Positions 1 to 8,168 of a DNA stretch of 64,000 bases are shown here, one piece after another (the first letter of the stretch is position 1; each line of letters begins with the position of its first letter). Location of the stretch: positions 2,294,001 through 2,358,000 of the forward strand of contig CP116226.1 of assembly GCA_038182865.1 (NCBI GenBank), read 5' to 3'. Under the pieces are notes generated by a model. It worked only from the letters and a program-made list of their open reading frames with translations. It made no database searches and was not told the DNA's origin. A program made the position numbers and the translations under genes. The DNA comes from Microbacterium enclense (GTDB lineage: Bacteria; Actinomycetota; Actinomycetes; Actinomycetales; Microbacteriaceae).

Positions 1-342
1 GCGAACCTCGCGGTGTTCGACAACTCCGACAACGCCGCCAGCGCGTGGAAGCTCGTCCAGTGGCTGACCGAGCCCGAGACGCAGGCCGCCTGGTACGCCG
101 AGACCGGTGACCTCCCGGCCGTCCAGGATGCCTGGAAGGACGACGCCCTGGCCTCGTCGAAGACGCTCGCCGCTTTCGGCACCCAGCTCGAGACCGCCAA
201 GTCGGTTCCCGCCGTCACCACCTGGGTGCAGGTCGCCGCGGCCGGTGACGCGATGCTCGAGAAGATCCGTCTCGGCCAGCAGTCGCCGGCCGACGGTCTG
301 AAGGAGCTTCAGGCCACCGCAGACCAGCTGGGCCTGGGCTGA
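1..342 (+). CDS. Sugar ABC transporter substrate-binding protein, C-terminal part (cut by window edge)
   Basis: This is the last 113 codons of an extracellular sugar-binding lipoprotein (solute-binding family 1); its start lies left of the window. The reading frame is open from base 1. The segment around SAWKLVQWLTEPETQAAWY is the helix typical of family-1 binding proteins, in which residues near the end of the protein close the ligand cleft. The stop lies 4 bp before the first permease, so binding protein, two permeases, GH3 hydrolase and LacI regulator read as one transcript. The identity of the sugar cannot be read here, but the GH3 enzyme in the operon suggests a beta-linked oligosaccharide. 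Confidence 0.85.
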   Translation, partial: ANLAVFDNSDNAASAWKLVQWLTEPETQAAWYAETGDLPAVQDAWKDDALASSKTLAAFGTQLETAKSVPAVTTWVQVAAAGDAMLEKIRLGQQSPADGLKELQATADQLGLG

Positions 343-346
343 GATC

Positions 347-1294
347 ATGACGCAGGCAGTCGTGGGCGCGACCGGACGGGCTCCCGCCTCCGGTCGCGCC
401 CGCGCCGGCGGGGCGTCGAGCCGCCGCCGGCGCCAGGGATGGGTGGCGTGGGGCTTCGCCCTGCCGTTCGTCGCGGTCTTCGCGGTCTTCATGGTCGTGC
501 CGATCGTCGGATCGTTCGCGATGTCGTTCACCGACTTCACGGCGCGCGACATCCGCTCGCCGTTCGCGGTGAACTTCGTCGGACTCGAGCAGTACATCGG
601 TGTCCTGTCGGACCCCGTCTTCCTCACGTCGCTGGGCGTGACCGCGACGTTCGTCGTCGTCGGCATCCCGGTCACCATGGCGGTCGCCCTCGCCCTGGCC
701 CTCGCCCTCAACGCCAGCACGGGACGCTTCGTCTCGGTCCTCCGTGTGGGCTTCTACGCTCCCGTCGTGACGAGCATCGTCGCGGTCGCGGTCGTCTGGC
801 GCTACATCCTCCAGCCCGAGGGGCTGTTGAACTCGGCGCTCGCGATCATCGGCATCCAGGGTCCGGACTGGCTGAACGACACCTCGACCGCCCTTCCCTC
901 GCTCATCGCGATGGCGGTCTGGCGCAACGTCGGCACGCTCATGGTGATCTTCCTCGCGGGGCTCCAGGCGATCCCCACCGACGTCAAGGAGGCCGCCCTC
1001 ATGGACGGCGCCTCGTCGTGGCGGCGGTTGATCTCGGTGACGCTGCCGCTGCTGCGTCCGACGTTGCTGCTGGGCGCCGTGCTCATCTCGGTCGGCTTCC
1101 TGCAGTTCTTCGAGGAAGCGTTCGTGATGACCCAGGGTGGCCCGCTCAACTCCACCCTGTCGGTGGCCTATTACACGTTCAAGCAGTTCGGTTTCGGCGA
1201 GTACGGCACGGCTTCGGCCGCGAGTTACCTGCTGTTCCTCGCGATCGCCCTGCTCAGCCTCGTGCAGTTCCGTGTGCTGCGCGCGAAGGATTGA
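347..1294 (+). CDS. Sugar ABC transporter permease, MalF/UgpA type
   Basis: A 315-residue integral membrane subunit of a carbohydrate ABC importer. After a basic, low-complexity cytoplasmic N-terminus (about residues 1-35) come about six membrane helices, the first near residues 36-60. The cytoplasmic coupling loop carries the EAA-type motif EAALMDGASSWRR near residue 214, which docks on the ATPase subunit. No ATPase gene is in the cluster, so a shared MsiK-like ATPase encoded elsewhere probably energises it; this is usual for actinobacterial sugar importers. The ATG lies 4 bp after the binding-protein stop, and the gene ends 8 bp before the second permease. Confidence 0.92.
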   Translation: MTQAVVGATGRAPASGRARAGGASSRRRRQGWVAWGFALPFVAVFAVFMVVPIVGSFAMSFTDFTARDIRSPFAVNFVGLEQYIGVLSDPVFLTSLGVTATFVVVGIPVTMAVALALALALNASTGRFVSVLRVGFYAPVVTSIVAVAVVWRYILQPEGLLNSALAIIGIQGPDWLNDTSTALPSLIAMAVWRNVGTLMVIFLAGLQAIPTDVKEAALMDGASSWRRLISVTLPLLRPTLLLGAVLISVGFLQFFEEAFVMTQGGPLNSTLSVAYYTFKQFGFGEYGTASAASYLLFLAIALLSLVQFRVLRAKD

Positions 1295-1302
1295 GGGATG
1301 CC

Positions 1303-2202
1303 ATGACACTCACGTCCCCCGCGGCTCCGGCCGTCGTCGCCGAGACCGCCGAGCCGCCACGCCGTCGCCTCCGCTCCGAGAAGCGCGTCACCCCCGGTCG
1401 CGCGCTCACCTACACCGTGCTGGTGGTGGGTCTGATCGTCTGGATCCTGCCCTTCGCATGGATGCTCCTGGGCTCGGTCAAGACGCAAGCCGAAATCCTG
1501 CAGCGCCCGCCGACGTGGTGGCCGCAGGAGTTCACCTGGGAGAACTTCGGCGCCTGGTTCGGGCAGCTGAACTTCGGGCAGTTCTTCGGCAACAGCATCC
1601 TCGTGGCGCTGTTCACGGTCGCCGGCAACCTCGTGTTCTGCTCCATGGTCGGCTATGCGCTGGCGAAGATGGACTTCCCCGGCAAGAAGGCGCTGTTCCT
1701 CGTCGTCATGGTGACCCTGATGGTCCCCGGTGTCGTCACCTTCGTCCCGCTGTTCGTGATGGTGTCCTCGCTCGGGCTCGTCGACAGCTACGCGGCGCTG
1801 ATCCTGCCGTTCGTCACGACGCCACTGGGGGTGTTCCTCATGCGGCAGTTCATGCTCGGCATCCCCGATCCGCTCCTGGAGGCCGCCCGCATCGACGGGG
1901 CCGGTGAGCTGCGGATCTTCGCCCGGATCGTCATGCCGCTGTGCGGGCCGCCGCTCGCGACCCTCGGCATCCTGACGTTCCTCGCCTCGTGGAACAACTT
2001 CCTCTGGCCGCTCGTGGCGGCGCAGACCGAGGCGAAGTACACCCTCCCGGTCGCGCTGTCGTTGTACTCGACGGGGCAGAACGCCACCGATTACGGCCTG
2101 TTGCTGGCCGGCTCGGTGCTGGTGATCGCGCCGATCATCCTGTTGTTCGTGTTCCTGCAGCGCTACTTCATCCAGGGCATCGCCTCGACCGGCCTCAAGT
2201 GA
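1303..2202 (+). CDS. Sugar ABC transporter permease, MalG/UgpE type
   Basis: A 299-residue second permease that forms the heterodimeric channel with the preceding MalF-type protein. I start it at the ATG at 1303, 8 bp after the upstream stop; the open frame continues far upstream but those codons are antisense noise inside the first permease. A basic N-terminus (about residues 1-30) is followed by six predicted membrane helices. The EAA loop, EAARIDGAGELRIF, sits near residue 193, and the end FIQGIASTGLK is typical of MalG-type permeases. Confidence 0.92.
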   Translation: MTLTSPAAPAVVAETAEPPRRRLRSEKRVTPGRALTYTVLVVGLIVWILPFAWMLLGSVKTQAEILQRPPTWWPQEFTWENFGAWFGQLNFGQFFGNSILVALFTVAGNLVFCSMVGYALAKMDFPGKKALFLVVMVTLMVPGVVTFVPLFVMVSSLGLVDSYAALILPFVTTPLGVFLMRQFMLGIPDPLLEAARIDGAGELRIFARIVMPLCGPPLATLGILTFLASWNNFLWPLVAAQTEAKYTLPVALSLYSTGQNATDYGLLLAGSVLVIAPIILLFVFLQRYFIQGIASTGLK

Positions 2203-2208
2203 GGTGCC

Positions 2209-2231
2209 GGGGTGGGTCCCGCGCCCACCCC
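2209..2231 (+). promoter_or_regulatory. GC hairpin between permease and GH3 genes
   Basis: GGGGTGGG (2209-2216) pairs perfectly with CCCACCCC (2224-2231) across a 7-nt loop, just after the MalG-type stop. No T-run follows, so it is more likely an RNA-stabilising or partial attenuation hairpin inside the operon than a full terminator. Confidence 0.45.
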
Positions 2232-2292
2232 GCCTCCACCCCTCTGAGCTCCCGCCCGTCCGCAGACCGGCGGCCCCGAAAGGACCCCCCCC

Positions 2293-4152
2293 ATGACCCA
2301 CGCCCGCTTCCTCACCGCGCCCGACGGCACGCGCTTCCGCGACCTGAACGGCAACGGCGTGATGGACCCGTACGAGAACCCGACGCTCAGCGTCGAGGAG
2401 CGCACCGAGGATCTTGTCGCGCGCCTCAGCCTCGAAGAGAAGGTCGGGCTGATGTTCCAGACCGTCATCGAGGTCGGCGACGACGGGGAGGTGCTCGAGG
2501 CGCCCGGTCGCATCTCGAAGTCACCCACGACCACGGTCGTCGTCGATAAGCGGATGAACCACTTCAACGTGCATGCGATCCGCACCGCGCGCCAGGCGGC
2601 GACCTGGAACAACGCCCTGCAGGCGCTCGCCGAGACCACGCCGCACGGCATCCCGGTCACCATCAGCACCGATCCGCGGCACGCGTTCGTCGAGAACACC
2701 GGTGTGGCGTTCTCGGCCGGACCCTTCTCGCAGTGGCCCGAGGGGCTGGGGCTCGCGGCCCTCGACGACGTCGACACCGTGCGCGAGTTCGCCGAGGTCG
2801 CGCGCCGCGAGTACGTCGCCGTCGGCATCCGCGCGGCCCTGCATCCGCAGATCGACCTGGCCACCGAGCCGCGCTGGGGCCGGCAGGCCCAGACCCTGGG
2901 TCAGGATGCCGAGCGCGTCACGGCCTTCACCGCGGCCTACCTGCAGGGCTTCCAGGGCGACGAGCTCGGACCCGACAGCGTGGCCTGCACGACCAAGCAT
3001 TTCCCGGGCGGCGGACCGCAGCTGGACGGGGAGGACGCGCACTTCCCGTACGGCCGGGAGCAGGTCTACCCGGGCGGCATGTTCGACTACCACCTCGAGC
3101 CCTTCCGCGAGGCCATCCGCCGCGGCACCGCGGGCATGATGCCGTACTACGGCATGCCGGTGGGTCTCGAGGTCGACGGGCAGCCGATCGAGGAGGTCGG
3201 CTTCGGCTACAACCGTCAGATCGTCACGGGCCTGCTGCGCGAACAGCTCGGCTACGACGGCGTCGTCGTCACCGACTGGGAGCTCGTCAACGACAACCAT
3301 GTCGGCGATCAGGTGCTGCCCGCACGCGCGTGGGGTGTCGAGCACCTCACGGCCGTCGAGCGCATGGAGAAGATCCTGGATGCCGGCAGCGACCAGTTCG
3401 GCGGAGAGGAGTGCGTCGAGATGCTCATCGGCCTCGTGCGCTCCGGCCGCGTCGCGGAGGGGCGGATCGACGAGTCGGTCCGTCGCCTGCTGCGGGTGAA
3501 GTTCCAGCTGGGGCTGTTCGACGACCCGTACGTCGACGTCGACGAGGCCGAGCGCATCGTCGGCAACGCGGAGTTCCGTGCCCTGGGGGAGCGGGCACAG
3601 GCGCGCTCGCTCACGGTGCTCGTGAACGAGGACGCGGTTCTGCCGCTCCGACCGGTCGGGAAGGTCTACGTCGAGGGCTTCCGCACCGACGACGTCGCCG
3701 AGCTCGGTGAGGTCGTCGGTGACCCCGCCGAGGCCGACATCGCGCTCGTCCGCATCGGCGCCCCGTTCGACCCGCGCGACGACCTCTTCCTCGAGGCGTG
3801 GTTCCACCAGGGCTCCCTCGAGTTCGCGCCGGGCCTGGTGTACCGGCTCAACCAGATCGCGGCATCCTGCCCGCTCGTGATCGTGGTGAACCTCGACCGT
3901 CCCGCGATCCTCACCCCGTTCGTGGGCCACGCGGCGGCGATCGTCGCCGACTACGGCAGCTCGTCGACGGCCGTGCTCGACGCCCTCACCGGCCGCGTCC
4001 CCCCGCGCGGGCGCCTGCCGATCGAGATCCCCCGGTCGATGGATGCCGTGCGTTCCTCGCGTGAGGATGTACCGTCGGACACCGGCGACCCCGTCTTCCC
4101 CGTGCACCACGGGCTGGAGCTGGCCGGGGTGACGGCGGGGCAGAGGAGCTAG
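2293..4152 (+). CDS. Glycoside hydrolase family 3 beta-glycosidase
   Basis: A 619-residue retaining beta-glycosidase (beta-glucosidase or beta-xylosidase class). The N-terminal GH3 barrel spans about residues 30-400. The nucleophile motif is VVVTDWELV with Asp328, and the substrate-binding KHFPGGG motif lies upstream near residue 236. A smaller alpha/beta sandwich domain follows to about residue 600; no fibronectin-III tail is present. No signal peptide is visible, so it probably acts in the cytoplasm on sugars imported by the transporter upstream. Near the N-terminus DLNGNGVMDPYE resembles a calcium-binding loop, a feature seen in other GH3 proteins. It lies between the permeases and the LacI regulator. 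The exact substrate is unknown. Confidence 0.92.
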   Translation: MTHARFLTAPDGTRFRDLNGNGVMDPYENPTLSVEERTEDLVARLSLEEKVGLMFQTVIEVGDDGEVLEAPGRISKSPTTTVVVDKRMNHFNVHAIRTARQAATWNNALQALAETTPHGIPVTISTDPRHAFVENTGVAFSAGPFSQWPEGLGLAALDDVDTVREFAEVARREYVAVGIRAALHPQIDLATEPRWGRQAQTLGQDAERVTAFTAAYLQGFQGDELGPDSVACTTKHFPGGGPQLDGEDAHFPYGREQVYPGGMFDYHLEPFREAIRRGTAGMMPYYGMPVGLEVDGQPIEEVGFGYNRQIVTGLLREQLGYDGVVVTDWELVNDNHVGDQVLPARAWGVEHLTAVERMEKILDAGSDQFGGEECVEMLIGLVRSGRVAEGRIDESVRRLLRVKFQLGLFDDPYVDVDEAERIVGNAEFRALGERAQARSLTVLVNEDAVLPLRPVGKVYVEGFRTDDVAELGEVVGDPAEADIALVRIGAPFDPRDDLFLEAWFHQGSLEFAPGLVYRLNQIAASCPLVIVVNLDRPAILTPFVGHAAAIVADYGSSSTAVLDALTGRVPPRGRLPIEIPRSMDAVRSSREDVPSDTGDPVFPVHHGLELAGVTAGQRS

Positions 4153-4160
4153 GGCAGCTG

Positions 4161-5288
4161 ATGGCGGAGGGGCAGGCGACGCGGCGACCGACCGTGTACG
4201 ACGTCGCGCAGGAGGCGAACGTCTCGATCGCGTCGGTGTCGTTCGCGTTCCGTCGGCCCGACAAGCTCAGCGACGCCACGCGCCAGCGCGTGCTCGACGC
4301 GGCGCGGCGCCTGGGGTACGCGCCCAGTGCCGCCGCCCGCGGGCTCGCGCACGGCCGCACCGGCACCCTGGGCCTGCACGCCTTCGATCTGCTGCTCGAG
4401 CGGGCCGACCCGATGGCGCAGCCGCTCAGCGGTATGCAGTCGCCGCCGTTGGACACCGGGGGAGTGATCCCCTGGGGCCAGACCGACGACGACGTGCTCT
4501 CGGACCCGCGCGCGTTCCCTCTCTACGTCGACGAGGTGCAGCGCGGCTTCGAGCTGGAGTGCTGGGCGCTCGGGCGCCCGGTGATGCTGAGCAGCGGATC
4601 CGATGCCGACGTCTCGGTGGCCGACACCGTCGGACGCGTCGACGGGCTGGCGATCTTCCCCTCCCCGCAGACGGCGCCGACCCTCGCGCGACACTCCCTG
4701 AGCATCCCGATCGTCCTGTTCAGCACCGCCCCGGCCGATGACCACCACCACCGCGTGCGCGTCGACAACGCCCGCGGGATGCGCGCGCTGGTCGCCCACC
4801 TCGTCGAGGAGCACGCAGCGATCGATCTCGCCTTCGTCGGGCGCCTGGAGGCGACGGATGCCGTCGAGCGCCGCGACGCGATGGTCGCGGAGCTCGAGGT
4901 CCGCGGCATCCGCCCCCGCCCCGAGATCATCGACGCGACGGTGCGTGGCGACGACGAGCTCGTCCCGCAGGTGCGCGCGCTGATCGCGGAGGGGCGGATG
5001 CCGCAGGCCTTCGTCTGCGCGACCGACCAGAACGCCTTCACGCTGCTCGACGTGCTCGCCGCCGAGGGGGTGCGGGTGCCGGCCGACGTGATCGTCACCG
5101 GTTTCGACGGCACACTCGGCTCGCGCCTGACAGCGCCACCGCTGACCACCGTGCGCCAGCCGATGGAGGCGATGGGTCGCGCGGCCGCGCGGATCCTCGC
5201 CGGCACCGCCGGTTCGGTCCCGGAGGGCGGCGTCTTCGACGTGGTGTTCGAGCCGCGGGTGCTGGTCCGCGAGAGCTGTGGCTGCTGA
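4161..5288 (+). CDS. LacI-family transcriptional regulator of the GH3/sugar ABC operon
   Basis: A 375-residue regulator starting 8 bp after the GH3 stop. The N-terminal helix-turn-helix (PTVYDVAQEANVSIASVSFA, about residues 10-30) and hinge helix (around AARGLAHGRTG, residues 54-65) are LacI type; the rest is a periplasmic-binding-protein-like effector domain ending near residue 370. The effector domain has an unusual stretch of about 30 residues after the hinge (around LLLERADPMAQPLSG) that is longer than in most LacI proteins. It is presumably a repressor of this operon released by the imported sugar. Its operator would lie upstream of the binding-protein gene, outside the window. Confidence 0.9.
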   Translation: MAEGQATRRPTVYDVAQEANVSIASVSFAFRRPDKLSDATRQRVLDAARRLGYAPSAAARGLAHGRTGTLGLHAFDLLLERADPMAQPLSGMQSPPLDTGGVIPWGQTDDDVLSDPRAFPLYVDEVQRGFELECWALGRPVMLSSGSDADVSVADTVGRVDGLAIFPSPQTAPTLARHSLSIPIVLFSTAPADDHHHRVRVDNARGMRALVAHLVEEHAAIDLAFVGRLEATDAVERRDAMVAELEVRGIRPRPEIIDATVRGDDELVPQVRALIAEGRMPQAFVCATDQNAFTLLDVLAAEGVRVPADVIVTGFDGTLGSRLTAPPLTTVRQPMEAMGRAAARILAGTAGSVPEGGVFDVVFEPRVLVRESCGC

Positions 5289-5350
5289 CGTCGGCACCGG
5301 CTCGGCGGTGGTGTGCCGCGGGACGGCTCGCGGTGGTGGGGCGGGGTGGT

Positions 5351-5506
5351 GTGCCGTCGTGCGGGGCCGTCCGGCTCGCGGCGGCCGAAGCATCGGGCGG
5401 CTGTGCCGTCGTGCGGGGCCGTCCGGCTCGCGGCGGCCGAAGCATCGGGCGGCTGTGCCGTCGTGCGGGGCCGTCCGGCTCGCGGCGGCCGAAGCATCGG
5501 GCGGCT
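5351..5506. repeat. Three perfect 52-bp tandem repeats
   Basis: Three identical 52-bp copies abut at 5351-5402, 5403-5454 and 5455-5506; each begins GTGCCGTCGTGCGGGGCCGT and ends CATCGGGCGGCT. A 14-bp partial fourth copy leads into the palindromic element at 5511. There are no spacers, so it is not a CRISPR. The length is not a multiple of three, and the region lies after the lacI stop in non-coding DNA. Confidence 0.95.
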
Positions 5507-5510
5507 GTGC

Positions 5511-5589
5511 CATCGGGCGGAGTTCGTGGGCGACACGCCGCTGTGGGATGTCGTAGGGCGGCGTGTCGGTCCGGGAGTCCGCCGGACGG
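5511..5589. repeat. Long palindromic intergenic element (copy 1 of the GGAGTTCGTGG family)
   Basis: Left arm about 5511-5540 (core GGCGGAGTTCGTGG, GACACGCCG) and right arm about 5559-5589 (core CGGCGTGTCGG, CCGCCGGACGG) are imperfect reverse complements around an 18-bp loop. The core is shared with the element at 5617 and with the block at 11446-11815, so this is a dispersed family and not one terminator. Confidence 0.8.
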
Positions 5590-5616
5590 CTCACGGGTGC
5601 GGGGTGGGGCGGCGGT

Positions 5617-5698
5617 GCCGTCCGGCGGAGTTCGTGGGTGACACGCCGGTGAGGGATGCCGGAACCCGGTGTGTCGGGTGGGATCTCCGCCGGGCGGC
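5617..5698. repeat. Long palindromic intergenic element (copy 2 of the GGAGTTCGTGG family)
   Basis: The left arm, about 5617-5649, begins GCCGTCCGGCGGAGTTCGTG. The right arm, about 5666-5698, ends TCTCCGCCGGGCGGC and mirrors it imperfectly. The loop contains GGATGCC. It has the same architecture as copy 1 and the 11.4-11.8 kb block. Confidence 0.8.
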
Positions 5699-5774
5699 TC
5701 GCGACGGCTCACGGCGGCCGGGGTTGCCGAACGGTTCGCCGTGGTCGGGTGCCGGACGGTCGGGGCGGGGTGGC

Positions 5775-6389
5775 TCAGGCCGCGTTCCACCGCAGCCGCG
5801 GGGCGCCCAGACCGGCTCGGAGCGCCGCGGGATCGGCCACGGGGAACATCGTGACGATCCGCCCGTCCACCGCGTACGCCAGGGCCGCGGTGCCGCCGGG
5901 GGTCGGGATGCTCAGCGCGATGCGGGCGGTGCGGCCCTCCGACTGCTCGGTCAAGGCGTCGTCGCGGGCCAGCAGGGTCGAGGCCGCCGCGGTCGCGCGT
6001 GACAGGAGCGTCTCCGACGACGTCCACGGCAGCAGCGCCCCGGCCTCGAGTCCGCACGCGCGCTCCAGCTCGCCCGACACCCACCGCTCGCGCTTGAGTC
6101 CGTAGGGGGTCGGGGTCAGCGACAGCAGATAGCCGTATACGTGCAGCACGCCGGCATTTCCCACCGGCCACTCCGCCTCCAGGCCCGCGCGACGGTGCAG
6201 CTCGTCGAAGACCGCCCGGGGGAGTACCGCTGCGCCGACGTTCTCGTCGATGACCGTCGAGCGGCCCCACGCGGCGAATCGTGCCGCGGTCCGGTCTTCG
6301 GCGAGGGCGGCGGCGAGCCAGGGAAGGGAGTCGATCGCGGAGGCGGGATCGGTCCCGGCGAGACGCGCCGCGGCGTCGAGGTTCTGCAC
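5775..6389 (-). CDS. Conserved-looking hypothetical protein divergent from the PhnDCE-like operon
   Basis: A 204-residue soluble protein from a GTG start at 6389, with no clear signal peptide or membrane helix. I do not recognise a domain with confidence. The sequence has an alpha-helical N-terminus (LPWLAAALAEDRTAARFAAWG) and a beta-rich C-terminus around TARIALSIPTPGGTAALAYA. A central segment, GYLLSLTPTPYGLKRERW, suggests a substrate-binding or enzyme fold. It is transcribed away from the HAD-phn operon across a 112-bp gap holding two copies of TGGAC-N5-GTCCA, so it is probably co-regulated with that transporter and may process its substrate. Coding bias is normal. Confidence 0.65.
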   Translation of the reverse strand: MQNLDAAARLAGTDPASAIDSLPWLAAALAEDRTAARFAAWGRSTVIDENVGAAVLPRAVFDELHRRAGLEAEWPVGNAGVLHVYGYLLSLTPTPYGLKRERWVSGELERACGLEAGALLPWTSSETLLSRATAAASTLLARDDALTEQSEGRTARIALSIPTPGGTAALAYAVDGRIVTMFPVADPAALRAGLGAPRLRWNAA

Positions 6390-6441
6390 CGCTCCACGCT
6401 ACGACGCTTCGCCGGATCGTTTACACGGCGTTCATCTGGTA

Positions 6442-6487
6442 TGGACATACCGTCCACATTGGAAGCGCATCATGGACGGAACGTCCA
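6442..6487. promoter_or_regulatory. Twin palindromic operators TGGAC-N5-GTCCA in the divergent promoter region
   Basis: Two 15-bp palindromes, 6442-6456 (TGGACATACCGTCCA) and 6473-6487 (TGGACGGAACGTCCA), share both 5-bp arms and lie 31 bp apart centre to centre, about three helical turns, so dimers would sit on one face. They lie between the hypothetical gene at 5775 and the HAD gene. The second ends 15 bp before the HAD start, which suits repression. The RpiR regulator at 10585 is the obvious candidate ligand, but a GntR-type protein elsewhere is possible. Confidence 0.75.
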
Positions 6488-6501
6488 CGACAGGAGCTTC
6501 C

Positions 6502-7164
6502 GTGCCTCGCACCGTCCTCATTCTCGACTTCGACGGTACCGTCGCCCTCGGCGACGGCCCCCTGCTGGCCTACGCCCGCGCGGTCGCCGCGCACGCTGCA
6601 TCCGCCGACGCCCTGGTCACCGCCGTGGCCGCCCACCTCGCCGCGCCCTCGGGTGACGCGATCGACGGCTACGACGTCGTCCGTCGCGTCGCGGTCGCCG
6701 CGGGGATCGGCGACGACGCGCTCGCCGCCGCCTACACGGCCAGCCGCGCGCAGCTCGGAACCCCCGAGGCACCGGTCACCGTCGCCGTCGGTCTCGCGGA
6801 GTTCCTGCGGACCACGGATGCCGAGCGCCTCCTCGTCACGAACGCCCCGGCGACGCGGCTCGACGAGGCTCTCGCGTCCCTGGGTCTCGCGGGGCTCTTC
6901 GATCGCGTCGTCACCGATGCCGCCAAGCCCGCGGGGCTCGAAGCGCTGCTCGACTCTCTCGATGAGGGCGTGCCCGTCCTCGCGATCGGCGACGTGTGGC
7001 GCAACGACCTCGCCCCGGCGCATGCCCGCGGTCACGCCACCGCCCTCGTCGGCGGCTACCCCGACCCCACCGCCGAACCGACCTATCGCGCCGAGACCCT
7101 CGACGAGCTGCTGCCGGCGCTCGCCCAGTGGGTCGCGACCGCTCACGTCCCTTTCTCCGCCTGA
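6502..7164 (+). CDS. HAD-superfamily hydrolase (probable phosphatase)
   Basis: A 220-residue cytoplasmic HAD enzyme. I start it at GTG 6502 because AGGAG lies 5 bp upstream; an in-frame ATG at 6472 would put the start inside an operator. Motif I is LDFDGT with nucleophile Asp9 and acid/base Asp11; the lysine of motif III is in TDAAKPAG, and motif IV is AIGDVWRNDL. The helical cap between motifs I and II (about residues 20-95) makes it a C1-cap enzyme, like phosphonatase and beta-phosphoglucomutase relatives. It heads the operon for a phosphonate/organophosphate-type importer, so it probably dephosphorylates the imported compound or its product. The substrate is unknown. Confidence 0.82.
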   Translation: MPRTVLILDFDGTVALGDGPLLAYARAVAAHAASADALVTAVAAHLAAPSGDAIDGYDVVRRVAVAAGIGDDALAAAYTASRAQLGTPEAPVTVAVGLAEFLRTTDAERLLVTNAPATRLDEALASLGLAGLFDRVVTDAAKPAGLEALLDSLDEGVPVLAIGDVWRNDLAPAHARGHATALVGGYPDPTAEPTYRAETLDELLPALAQWVATAHVPFSA

Positions 7165-7190
7165 TCTCCACCCGACCCGCAGAAGGAATC

Positions 7191-8168
7191 ATGAACACTC
7201 GTCGTCTCCGCCTCACCACGGCGCTCGCCGCGGCAGCCCTCGCCTCCCTCACCCTCGCCGGCTGCTCCGGTACCGCCGGCGCCGACTCGGCCGCTCCCGC
7301 CGCCGACCCGAGCTCCCTCGTGCTCGCCCTCGTCCCCTCCCAGGACCAGGCGAACCTCGTCGACACCGCGAAGCCCCTCACCGACATGCTCACCGAGAAG
7401 CTCGGCATCCCGGTCACCGGCGTCGTGTCGAAGGACTACCAGGCCGCCGTCGAGGCGATGGGCGCGGGCCAGGCGCAGATCGGGTTCCTCCCGTCGCTGC
7501 AGCTGTGGCAGGCCAACGACCGTTACGGCGCCTCGGTCGTGTTGCAGACCGAGCGCAACGGCAACATCACCTACCCCGGCCAGTTCATGACGAACGACCC
7601 CGACAAGTACTGCTCGACGCCCGTCGTGGAGCGGGACGGCATGAGCTTCTGCAACGGAGCCGACGCGCTGAAGGGCCCGGCCGGACTCGACTCGATCACG
7701 AAGATCGCCGGTGCGAAGGTCGCGGTGCTCGGCCCCGGTTCGCCCGCCGGCTACATCTACCCGATGCTCGCGCTGAAGGAGGCCGGCGTCGACATCGACA
7801 GCGGCTTCCAGAAGGTGCCCGTCACCGCCAACGACGCCTCGGTGCTCGCGGTCTACAACGGCGACGCCGAGGTCGGTTTCAGCTTCTGGGACGCTCGCAC
7901 CCTCGTGCAGAAGGACAAGCCCGACGTGGGCCAGAAGGTCGTCGTCTTCGGCCTGACCAACGAGATCCCCAACGACGGCGTCGCGGTGTCGAAGGACCTC
8001 TCGGCCGACCTGCAGAACAAGATCTCCACTGCGCTCGAGGAGTACTCCAGCACCGATGAGGGGTCGGCGGCACTCAAGGCCGTGTACTCGATCACCAAGC
8101 TCGCCCCGGCCGACCCGTCGTCGCTCGACGTCGTCGCCCGCGCCGCGCAGGAGCTCGGACTCCAGTGA
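7191..8168 (+). CDS. phnD: PhnD-like phosphonate/phosphate-ester-binding lipoprotein
   Basis: A 325-residue solute-binding lipoprotein. The signal peptide ends in LTLAGC with Cys25 as the lipidation site. The mature domain matches the PhnD pattern: LVLALVPSQDQANL at the first strand, GQAQIGFLPSLQLW for the ligand-contact segment, and SFWDART near the C-terminal lobe. It is 27 bp from the HAD stop and its own stop overlaps the ATPase start by 4 bp. The ligand may be a phosphonate, phosphite or organophosphate; no C-P lyase genes are in the window. Confidence 0.88.
   Translation: MNTRRLRLTTALAAAALASLTLAGCSGTAGADSAAPAADPSSLVLALVPSQDQANLVDTAKPLTDMLTEKLGIPVTGVVSKDYQAAVEAMGAGQAQIGFLPSLQLWQANDRYGASVVLQTERNGNITYPGQFMTNDPDKYCSTPVVERDGMSFCNGADALKGPAGLDSITKIAGAKVAVLGPGSPAGYIYPMLALKEAGVDIDSGFQKVPVTANDASVLAVYNGDAEVGFSFWDARTLVQKDKPDVGQKVVVFGLTNEIPNDGVAVSKDLSADLQNKISTALEEYSSTDEGSAALKAVYSITKLAPADPSSLDVVARAAQELGLQ

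Noticed and set aside
215..1309. A 364-codon frame antisense to the first sugar permease
   Set aside because: Low-complexity Arg/Asp/His-rich translation typical of antisense GC-rich shadows.
439..2202. A single long frame joining both sugar permeases
   Set aside because: Codons before the ATG at 1303 are in the wrong frame for permease 1; only the part after 1303 is a permease.
5351..5506. CRISPR array
   Set aside because: Three identical 52-bp units without spacers; a plain tandem repeat.
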